Positions 35,901-47,900 of a stretch of 64,000 bases of DNA are shown piece after piece. The stretch spans positions 44,470,226 to 44,534,225 of the forward strand of contig OX421497.1 in NCBI GenBank assembly GCA_949126835.1. Reading direction: 5' to 3'. The number at the start of each line of letters is the position of its first letter. Positions within the stretch are counted from its first letter, which is position 1. Position numbers and translations under genes: made by a program. The notes beneath the pieces were generated by a model. It made no database searches, was not told the origin of the DNA, and was given only the letters and a program-made list of their open reading frames with translations. The DNA is from Anisus vortex (Eukaryota > Mollusca > Gastropoda > Planorbidae).

Positions 35901-38900
35901 TTTGACCCCTGAGGGAGTAACTCCCCTTTTGTTTCTAAGCAAGCATAAACGTTAGGCTAGAAATAAACCAAAAGGGGGAGTGGAGGGGGGGGGGCAAGGT
36001 CAGTACCAATGCAGGCAGCCAGGTCTGAGATAAATGTTGAGGGCATCCTTAAGCCTTCACAAGAAAGACAAAGAAAGAGAGAAAGAAAGAGAGAGTAGAA
36101 TAGCTACAACAATTTTTTATTTATCATTTTCAAAATGCAATAGGACACAAGTACAAGGTTTCCCCTTCCATGCTGTGATAAAGTCCTACATTTAATAAAC
36201 CAACCTTCACTGAAAGGGTGAAGCTAAATGCTAGGAATGTACATTATATTAAATAGAAAGTGAACTAGACAGTAATTGCTCACTGTCCGCTAGAGTCAAT
36301 GGAGAGTTGGGGGAAGTAATGACCTTTAAAATTAGAAATTACATTGTGACGTTAGCACACGTGACAATTGAGTGTATGGCTCGCTTTAAAGTCAACCCCA
36401 CTGACCCCTCATGAAAAATTTATGATTTTATGATGACCAGTTAGATGGGATCAATAGAATTCTGAGGAAATGGGTTACCTTGTGGGGTCCCACATCAAGT
36501 TCAGTTACTTCTTTCAATGTATTTATGTTGTACAGATGTCATTTCTTCATGATAGTTTTGTTTTAATATATAATATACCCGGTATTACTGTAATCTATTA
36601 ATGATATTAGTTTAAAATGCTGTTTGAACTCTACTCCTTCTTTTTATATGCTGAGACTGTTAGAGTGTTTAATGTAGGAATAGAAGTTGAAATTTATAAT
36701 CAAATCAAATAGAAGCCCCTAGTCAAGATAGTTTCAATGACAGAGACAGCTTCTAATACCTAAAAGGAACCTTGGATAAGTTGTATCACTAAAGAAATAG
36801 TTTTTCTTACCTTGCTGCATAACCTCTGTTATCTGTGGCTCTGTCCTTTTATTGATGTTCTTGGAGAGCTGCTTCATGGCAGCAAAGTCTGCATTCAGTT
36901 TGGCAATCTTCTCCTGCAGTCCCTCTGGTGGCTGTACTCCTTGGTCCTTGCAGGTCTCCAGGTGCTGCTCGTAGGTTGTGGTCATCTGGTTCAGCTTGGC
37001 TTGCTGGGCCTCTATGGCGTCTCTTGTAGTCTGAAGGGAATGGGATACACAAGAAATGAAACATGTTGAATTACAGAGAAAACCAAGCTCATGCTAGGTG
37101 CGGCTGTAAAAGCATCTTAACTTATATATATATTACAGATGCCCCTTCTCTAATGAAGATGAGTGAGTTCTACACCTATCCTTGATCTCAGTCTAGTCTT
37201 GCATTTTGATAAGTGTTTTAAATGTTACGTTAGATGTCACCAATAGTTAAATCACTAAACCTAAAAACACTAGAGGACAGAAGGGCAAACTAATAATACT
37301 TAAGGCATTCAATGGTAAGCTACTTCTATATCTAACTACCTTAGGTAGGCTTATAAGATTAAAAAAAAACATGTCCCAAAAATCACACATATATCTGCCT
37401 ACCACAGTTAGCAGTTAAGGCTGTCTGTAGTGATTTTGGCATATTTTGTATATACTTGACAAAGGATATAGGCAGAATTCATCAGTTTCTTAGTCCACGC
37501 ATAATAGGGGATTGTTTGGCCAGCACAATGACCAACACCTTTTAATATGCTTCAACTAATGTGAGGTACTCATCAGTGCTGGTTAGACTCAGGGAAACCC
37601 CCCAGGACCCGGAAAAAAATCTAGCCTTCACCAAAATTTGAACCCAGGACCTACAGTATGTCAGCCAAATCTGATGCCTCTTGGCCCCATTTACGTTTTA
37701 AACATGGCAACCAAAAAAAAAAGTAGAAGCCACTGACCTGCTGGTCAACAATGACACTGTCTGTCTGACCCATGTCCGTCAAAGACTTCACTGGCTCGGA
37801 CTGTGTTTCTAACACCACACAGGTGTCCTCAATCCACTTCTGCATGGCATCCAGGTCCTCATAGAAACCTTTGAGCCTCTTTAGTTGATCTTCAATGGTG
37901 TTGATCTTCTCAGGTATCTCACTGGTTACCTGCACAATACAAAAATGGTCAACATTAGAAACAAAGTAGACTTTAATCAACCTAAATTAATCAATCAAAA
38001 GCAATTTCCAGACAGAATATAATTTAGTCCAGATCAAATTACTGTTTTTTTATCAGTTAGTGTATTTGCAATGCTTATAGTTAAAAATATAATAATGTTT
38101 GCAAATGTTTTTTTTTTTTTTAAGTTAACTATTGAAACATTTAAAAAAAAAAAATAAAATAATAATTATAGGATTTAAGTACATTTCTTAACGTTTCAAC
38201 ATTTAAAATAATTTTTTTTTGCTTTGACCATTTTAGGAAAATTCACAAACTTTCCCTAACCTTGGTCAGTTTTCCCTAACTTGTACCTATTTATTTTTAT
38301 CAGCATAGAAATTTGATGCTTTTAAATGTGCAACAGTGTAACTTGTACACCTTTTAAACAACAAGTATTGTCATAATGAAATAAAAGAAAAGATGACAAA
38401 TCAATGTGTAATATGACATACAATTGTATGCTTCCAAACAATCATTAAGGAATATTTATGTCTAAAAGTCTGTGACTTATGTTCCATTAGGAAACATTTC
38501 ATGATGCAGCTTAACACTTCATCATTTGAAAGGACAAATACTAAGAATTGATTTTCAAGATTATCAAATAATTTTGTAATGGGAATATAACTATGAAAAG
38601 AATGCCCTGCCAGAATGTTAACTCAAGACCTTCAGATAACAGACTCCACTTTTCCACAAACACTATGTGAAGTCAAGACCTTTAGATAACAGACTCCACT
38701 TTTCCACAAACACTATGTGAAGTCAAGACCTTTAGATAACAGCCTCCCCTTTTCCACAAACACCATGTGAAGTCAAGACCTTTAGATAACAGACTCCACT
38801 TTTCCACAAACACTATGTGAAGTCAAGACCTTCAGATAACAGACTCCACTTTTCCACAAACACTATGTGAAGTCAAGACCTTTAGATAACAGCCTCCCCT

Positions 38901-41900
38901 TTTCCACAAACACCATGTGAAGTCAAGACCTTTAGATAACAGCTACCCCTTTTCCACAAACACCATGTGAAGTCGAGACCTTTAGATAACAGCTACCCCT
39001 TTTCCACAAACACCATGTGAAGTCGAGACCTTTAGATAACAGCTACCCCTTTTCCACAAACACCATGTGAAGTCGAGACCTTTAGATAACAGCTACCACT
39101 TTTCCACAAACACCATGTGAAGTCAAGACCTTCAGATAACAGCTACCCCTTTTCCACAAACACCATGTGAAGTCAAGACCTTCAGATAACAGCTACAACT
39201 TTTCCACAAACACCATGTGAAGTCAAGACCTTCAGATAACAGCTACCACTTTTCCACAAACACCATGTGAAGTCAAGACCTTCAGATAACAGCTACCACT
39301 TTTCCACAAACACCATGTGAAGTCAAGACCTTCAGATAACAGACTCCACTTTTCCACAAACACTATGTGAAGTCAAGACCTTTAGATAACAGCCTCCCCT
39401 TTTCCACAAACACCATGTGAAGTCAAGACCTTTAGATAACAGCTACCCCTTTTCCACAAACACCATGTGAAGTCGAGACCTTTAGATAACAGCTACCCCT
39501 TTTCCACAAACACCATGTGAAGTCGAGACCTTTAGATAACAGCTACCCCTTTTCCACAAACACCATGTGAAGTCGAGACCTTTAGATAACAGCTACCACT
39601 TTTCCACAAACACCATGTGAAGTCAAGACCTTCAGATAACAGCTACCCCTTTTCCACAAACACCATGTGAAGTCAAGACCTTCAGATAACAGCTACCACT
39701 TTTCCACAAACACCATGTGAAGTCAAGACCTTCAGATAACAGCTACCACTTTTCCACAAACACCATGTGAAGTCAAGACCTTCAGATAACAGCTACCACT
39801 TTTCCACAAACACCATGTGAAGTCAAGACCTTCAGATAAAGCTACCACTTTTCCACAAACACCATGTGAAGTCAAGACCTTCAGATAACAGCTACCACTT
39901 TTCCACAAACACCATGTGAAGTCAAGACCTTCAGATAACAGCTACCACTTTTCCACAAACACCATGTGAAGTCAAGACCTTCAGATAACAGCCTCCACTT
40001 TTTCACAAACACCATGTGAAGTCAAGACCTTCAGATAACACTTACCACTCCCCGACAAACCCCTTATTGTAAATGTTTACATACAACCAATTGAAATTCG
40101 GTTAATGCCTACTTTCTTCCAGCCATCATTCAAATGATCGATATCTCTGTGGATGTTGTTACGGTCTTCATCGGTCAGTTTAGGAGACTGCATCAGTGAT
40201 GCTCCGCTGCTGTTGATGGACATTAGGTTGGCCTGGCGTTGAGATATCTCATCTTCTCTGTCCTGTACAGTAAACACAGTGGACACACATTAAGTTCTAG
40301 TTAGTTGGCCATAAAATATATAAAAGAACTATAAAGTAATTTAATACTGAGGAAGGAAGAGAATTTTAAAAAAATGTATAATGGACATAATGAAGTAAAT
40401 TAATTAAATTTTCTATTCAATAATGAATTTAAATGTTGTCAATTTTGTAAACAAATAGTGTTTCTAAAAATGAACATCTATACTTTATTCATTCATAATT
40501 CACAAGATGTTGTATGTATTATTATGACCTTTAAGATGCTGAATAAGCATTGTATAATCTGAAGTAAATAGTAACTTGAGGAAACAATTTTTATTTTTAT
40601 TACTTCTACACTTTGTAAACTCAAGACTTGCTTTTATTTATGTTCCTTTATATTACAAAGGACTTTCTATTTTTAAATATTTTTTTAAACAGTACAGATA
40701 TAAAGGTAACAATATAAATGATAAATATTATTCATGAAAATCTGACCTTGACTTTCTCCAGCAGTGCCTCCAAGTAGGGAATGTCAGGCCTCAGAGAAGA
40801 GTTGAGAATATTTTCTGTTTCATCAATCCAAGAAAATAATTCATCAATTTCATTGGTGAACTCCAGAGGCTCGACACTGCTCTCTTTAGTTCTAGAAGAT
40901 GACATTGGAATAAAAGTCATTCACCAGACATTAAAAACACTATGGCTAATGTTTACATTCAAACTATCTAGTTTTAAGTTTTTTTGTTTTTATTTCTCAT
41001 ATTTAAACTATAAATGTTGATATATGCTAGTCAATACATGTGAGTATATATTTCAGAAAATGTAGTGATCGTACCGCCTTTGTCTAGCCATGACCTCGGA
41101 GCAGAGAACTTTCCATCGATGGTTAATAAGCTCCAGCTTGTCCCGGAGTTTGTCCCCATTGAGGGAGGAGGCGCTCTGGAGAATTTCATCTCCAGCGGAG
41201 TTCATTCTGGTCACATTGCTCTGTTGCTGTCTCAAACTCACCTCTAGTTCCTGTGGCACAACGAAAGATAAACAGATATATTAAAAAATGGGAGATGAAC
41301 CTTGTAAATGTACTTGTAGCAACAAACTCTAAAGTACAAGTACTTGTAGCAACAAACTCTAAAGTACAAGTACTTGTAGCAACAAACTCCCAATTGTAGC
41401 AACATACTCCAAAGTAATTGTAGTTACATACTCCCAAGTAATTGTAGCAACATAATCCCAAGTAATTGTAGCAACATACTCCCAATTGTAGTTACATACT
41501 CCCAAGTAATTGTAGCAACGTAATCCCAAGTAATTGTAGCAACATAATCCCAAGTAATTGTAGCAACATGCTCCCAATTGTAGCAATATACTCCCAAGTA
41601 CTTGTAGCAACATACTGTACTCCCAAGTAATTGTAGCAACATACTCCCAAGTAATTGTAGCAACATACTCACAAACTACAATATGAATAGTTCATGTGTT
41701 AAATTCAATAAGTGAGAAAAAAGAAATGTCTTAATATTGAACTTGCACTGAAACACAAGAATGAACTTGAATCCAGGACCGGAAAAGTCCTTCAAGAAAG
41801 TCTTATTACATACTTGATGAATCTAAAGTGAGACTTAGATATACATGAAGATGGACGAAAATTCACATGAGTATACATGAGTAGACATGAGTAGACATGA

Positions 41901-44900
41901 GTAGACATGAGTAGACATGAGTAGACATGAGTAGACATGAGTAGACATGAGTAGACATGAGTAGACATGAGTAGACATGAGTAGACATGAGTAGACATGA
42001 GTAGACATGAGTATACATGAGTATACATGAGTAGACATGAGTAGACATGAGTATACATGAGTAGACATGAGTATACATGAGTATACATGAGTAGACATGA
42101 GTATACATGAGTAGACAGGAGTATACATGAGTAGACATGAGTACACATGAGTAGACATGAGTAGACAGACATGAGTACACATGAGTAGACATGAGTATAC
42201 ATGAGTATACATGAGTAGACATGAGTATACACGAGTAGACATGAGTAGACATGAGTAGACATGAGTATACATGAGTATACATGAGTATACATGAGTATAC
42301 ATGAGTAGACATGAGTAGACATGAGTAGACATGAGTAGACATGAGTAGACATGAGTATTGTTACGAATCTCGGTCATAAATGAATGACGTAGTAAGGCAT
42401 TGACCTCTTAACAAGTGCGTATCAGAGTCCAAAGCGACCAAGGTTTGACCTTTATGCCCTGAGGGCAGTTTAAATAAAATAATTCGTTCAAATCCCGTGG
42501 AAATTGGAGGATAATTCTGGATCGTAGTAATTATAGAGAAAGAGGTTAAAATGCGTATTAAGACCCTGTAGAATCTTCGATGATAGTTTTCTTTGGAAAG
42601 TCCCGACCTCCTTAAAGTTAGTTCAGTTCGGAAGTTTGTCGAGTGAAGTCGCTATATTCATTTGTATATTGTATGCCATTGTATTGAAACTTATGTTGCC
42701 ATCAGTTGATGAAGTTTATTGATCGTTTATATTGAGTCTACAATTTAAATAAAATTGTTTATTCAACAACTGGAGTTGTGTGATCTATCATTGTTGAGAA
42801 AGGTGTTGAAGATAATTATCACGAATATAACTACATTGCTGCATAGACCTGTCAGTCAAGGAACCCCTAGCTTGGGCTACAGATTAGCAGAATCTAGAGA
42901 CTTCTAATAAAGATACAACTATATTCATTGAATCCGATTTAACGAGTCGTAATAATAGTCATCATAAAGAGGGCCATAACAGTTTGGGGGCTCGTCCGGG
43001 ATAGTTGTATAGTGAAGCATATATTCAAGTTGTGTTGTGTTGTGTGTTGAAGCCGTGACCTACTGAGCAAGCCTAATAACGCTGAATTCATTCTTCCGAT
43101 TGGAAAAACGTAAGTTGGAAATTTACATTTTATAAATCTCTTAACTAAAGAATGGAATTTATTGAAAATCCAGAAGAAGAAGTTCTGAAAACTTTATCAA
43201 TAAAGAAGTTAAAAGAGATCGCTGAGATCTTAACGATAGAAGTTACTGAGACTACACCATCGAGGACTGTGTTGACACAGCAGATAAAAGATGTGTTGAT
43301 TGCGAGTGGAAGGTTGAAAGTAGAATCAAGCGCGGAGGGATATCAAGTTGAAGGTCAGACGTCGAAATCTATGTCAGAACAGTTTAGATTTCAGTTAGAA
43401 ATGAAACGGATGGAAATGGAGATGGAACAAAAACGTCTTGAGGTGGAACAAAGACGTCTAGAAATAGAAAGTCAGGAAAGAGATAAGAAAAGTCAAAGAG
43501 AAACAGAAAGTCAGGAAAGAATAGAACTGGCGAAGATAGGAGCTACTAAAAAAGAATCTCATAATGATGTAGAGATGGCCAGATGGAAAAAGCTAGTCCC
43601 TACCTACATTGATAAAGAAAGTGAAATAGCTAATTTCTTCCAGACCTTTGAAATTTCTTGCAGAGATTTTAAGTTCCCAGAAGATAAATGGGGAATATTA
43701 GTCAGAACAGCTTTTACTCAGGGAAGGGCAAGAGATTGTGTTCTATTGTTAAAAGAGGAGAATTTAAATGATTATGAAATCATTAAAGACACTGTACTTA
43801 AAGCCTATAACCAAATACCGGAAAGTTATCGGAAAAGGTTCCGTCAGTACACAATGTCCCCTTACCAAACACACTTAGACTTCCTTAGAGCAGAAGAAAA
43901 GTTAATGGATCAGTGGATAAAATCCAGAAATATCTCCACATTAAAAGAAATGAAAGATATCATTCTGTTAGAGGATTTTATTAACAAAGTGAGGCCGGAT
44001 ATAAGAATGTATTTATCCGAGCGTGATATCACTGACCCACATAAGGCTGCTGATTTAGCTGAACAGTATGCACTGTGTCATAGGACAGCTGATGGAAAGA
44101 ATTTTAATAGATCACAACGGCAAGGAGAAAACACACAAAAACAACATCGTGAAAAAGAGCATTTTGTGAAACAAAATGATGAGAATAAGAAACCTGTCAA
44201 CAAAAACGTCCAATGTACTTTTTGTAAAAGAACAGGACATAACATAGAAGACTGTTGGAGTATAAGAAAAGAAAAAGGACCTAATAAAGTGGTCATGTGC
44301 GTCAGACATGCACAAATACAGAATGTACAAGAAAGCGAAAATACAAACGAACTGAATTCGAAGAAAGATTCTTCTAAACCAGAAACACTGAGGGTGGATT
44401 TGCCTGAGAGCAAAAGTCAGAAGGTAGAGAAATCTACAACTGAAGATAATGAGGATAAATATCCTGATTATAAATACAGAATGGCTACTATTGGATTAAT
44501 TGTCCAAGTCCACAGAGACGAAAAAGTAGACCAAAGTATTTTTGACTCGAACAAGAGTCTGAAGTCATCGAAAGATGAAACAACACCCGAAAGTCATGGT
44601 CAAGGGAAGAATAAAATTGACACAGAGACCCTGTGCAGTTTTCAACCGTTCATTAGTGAAGGTTGTGTGGCCTTACAAAAGGAAGGACCACTGAAGTCCG
44701 TAAAAATATTACGAGACACAGGAGCATCATTAACACTGCTGCTTAAAGATGTATTACCATTGAATGATAATACATTGACAGGACAGACTGTCCTATTGAG
44801 AGGTTTTGAATGGAAAGAAGAAATACCTCTACATAGGATATACCTAGCATCTGACTTGGTGACAGGATATGTGACAGTTGGAGTAATATCAAAACTTCCT

Positions 44901-47900
44901 GTTGAGGGCATATCTGTTATCCTAGCAAATGATTTGGCGAAAGGGAGGGTGAGACCTGAACTGATTGTGAAGGAAAATCCAGACCCTAGTCCTATGGTGG
45001 AGACAGGAAAAGGAAAAGAACTTTATCCTGTAGGTGATGTCATAAATGGTATGACACCACAGAAAAAGAAAGAAGAAATTCTCTCACAAGAAAAGAAAAA
45101 GAAAGAAGAAATTCTCCCACGAGAGAAGAAAGAGGAAGAAGAAGTGGAACTTGATACTACTATTTTCTCCATGATTGAAAATTGTCCGAAAGGAAATGAT
45201 CAATCAAAGAAGTCATCGCAAAATGAATTGATTGCTGAGCAGAAAGTAGACCCAGAGTTGCTACAGTTGCATGAGAAAGCTGTCGACGAGAAAGAAACTC
45301 CTACTAATGATGTCTATGAACATATAGACCACAGCATGAACAAACAACAATGCAAACCTGCAGTTGCCGGTACAGATGAAGATTGGAGGAGCATCACCGA
45401 AGAAACGAGTGCTGAGAACTGGACCGAAAATACCAAAAGCTATGGGTTACCACAATCCATACCGACAGATCGAAGGACCAACTTCACCTTGGAACTCTTC
45501 AATCCAGTCCTAAAGAACTTATGCCTGGAGCATGAGGTGATAACTGAATCCTATCCGGAAAGTCGAGGAGCCTATGGACCAATCTTTGGACCCACTGTCC
45601 GAGGACCACTCAAACTACTTCAAGAGGAATGGCAGACCGAATTGGACCTCCTTGGGCTGAGCAAGTACCTAGATAAGTACATAATTTTTTTGTCTGACAT
45701 AACTGTTTTTGTTAGAAAAAAATTGTACACTGCTCACATGCAGATGCCATTGTTGTGTGATGAAAGAAAGGCAAAAATATTATATCATTTGAAAATGATA
45801 AAGCCTTACCTTCTGAAAACAATTGGAATAAGCTTGATGTTATTAACATTGTTACTCTTATTTGTAAAATTTATGCCTGGAGTACAGGATGAATTGAATG
45901 ACAAATTCACTGATAGTTAGTTACCAAACTTACTATTTTAAAACTAAATCCCTTACTTGTGAAGAAAAAGGAATGAGTAAAAGTATTGTTAGAGTAAATA
46001 TCATTATAGTGTGATATTTCTAAACAAACTTGTTAGGTTGAGCATTAAAAATAATTGCTATAAGAGAAAAAGATCAGTTTTATCCGCAGAATTGGTTTCT
46101 AAATCAGAGGACATTATAAATGTGGACTGATTATAAGATATGTTTGAGAATCTCTGGAAATGATAATTGAAACATTTAGCAGAGAGGATAATTTGATTGA
46201 AAAAGATGTAAATGGTTTTAAGAAAAGAGAATTTTTCTATCACTAAAGTATTGAGAAATGTTTTATGATTGTACTATGGAAAATATTTTATCATGTACTG
46301 TTGTTGAAATATTGCACTGAGTCAAGATGCAAATTTCTTCTATGTGAATTTATTCATTTGTTCTATTATCACTGAATGTATGATAATGAAGGGTAAAAAT
46401 AGTTGCAGCAAGGCAGAACTATGACTAAAAAGAATTCCAAGAATTGTATTATATATGATTTTTCACTTTTAGGATACTGTTACATGAAAAGCAGACCAAA
46501 AGTAGAAACTAATAAAACTTTGTATCCTTGTTTGTATAAATTTAGGATATGGGCCACTGATTTGACACTGCAAACCAGAATGATTGAGAATTTCATGGTT
46601 GAAAATTTATAATGTTGACATACCAATGTTCAACAAATGTATTATTAATTAAGGATTTCATGTCAAGATTGTAAAACTAATCTATTTTTTTTTGTATTAG
46701 TTAAAATAGATTGAATGAATTGTACTGAAAAGCAAAAGATTGGGTAGACCTGAACACTGTGAAGTAACAGGAGAACCTAGAACCTAATGAATAAAACCTT
46801 TATGGAAAATGGAAAAGAGCAATGTACCCCACTGAAAAGATTGGAAATGGAATGTTTTACCACACCAGTCAAAACAGCAGTTTGTTTTGTACATAAATTG
46901 CTAAAATTGATTTCTGTCTGAAAAAAAAAAAATTAATAGTAGCCTATGCTTTAATCTTTTCTACGTCAATAATATTGTATTTGAAATGTCTTTGATGTAA
47001 TCTAAAGAAAATAAGTACTTACTGTGTAGTACTAAGATTGTATGAAGATAATATAATCTGCTTTGATTGATAGTTAATTAAGTAAATTAACCAAAATTGT
47101 TTCAAGTAAATCCATGTCTGCATGAAAGATAGAATGTTTCAATGTGAACTCTTTTAAAAAGAAAATAATGACGTCGAAAGGTCATGGTAAAATGAAAGAT
47201 TGAAATATTTTTAATGAAATTGTCTATAAACTATTTTAATTCGTGAACAGACTATGTTTAATGCTTAAAATAACATAAATGAATTTAATATTGAGATAAT
47301 AAGTTGTTAAATAATGCTCATTTAGTCAAGATAACGTTTTGGTCGCGTAGAGATTTTGACCTAAGCGGTGATGAGGTAAAAATTTGCATAGCCATGTAAA
47401 CATTTAGGGAATGAGAGAGTGATCGCAAGGAATAGAGAGAGAAAGAAAAAAGAATACTGACCTAGAAATCTGTTGTCTCGCCACAGACAGTTGTCTAATG
47501 TGTTAGTCAGCCTACAGGCTTAAAAAAAAAAAATACTGTCTACACGAGCAATAATGTTTGTAACGTGTAATTAGGTCAGGTCTAGTAGTATTTTTTTTTG
47601 TTTTGTAATTGAGTTAGGCCTAGCATGTGTTCTATCAGAGCGTTGGGTTTTTTCTCCTTATAAAAAAAAAAATAAGTCGTGTCTGAATAGACATTAAGTG
47701 ATTTTTTTTCTTTTGTTGTTTGATTACAAATGTAAAAGATATTAGTTTATAATTAAATGGACGAGAGAGTTTTTATTACAGTGGAATGTTCAATGTAATA
47801 GAAATTATTAACTTGTATTATATTATATCTATTAAGAATGATTATGTATTTTTCTTGTATACAAGATTTAGATAAACAATTTAATTGTCCATTGTTTTGA

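Noticed and set aside
40041..40112. Stronger donor GTAAGTG extending the exon at 40113
   Set aside because: The extension would read into an in-frame TAA, and the shorter exon joins to give an exact dystrophin alignment (WKKVTSEIPEK).
41792..42377. Three overlapping minus-strand ORFs of 159-186 codons
   Set aside because: The 10-bp repeat lacks stop codons on that strand in all frames; the frames merely cycle through the same peptide.
44078..44911. Minus-strand ORFs within the retrotransposon
   Set aside because: They are antisense shadows of the 922-codon ORF and have no recognisable features.
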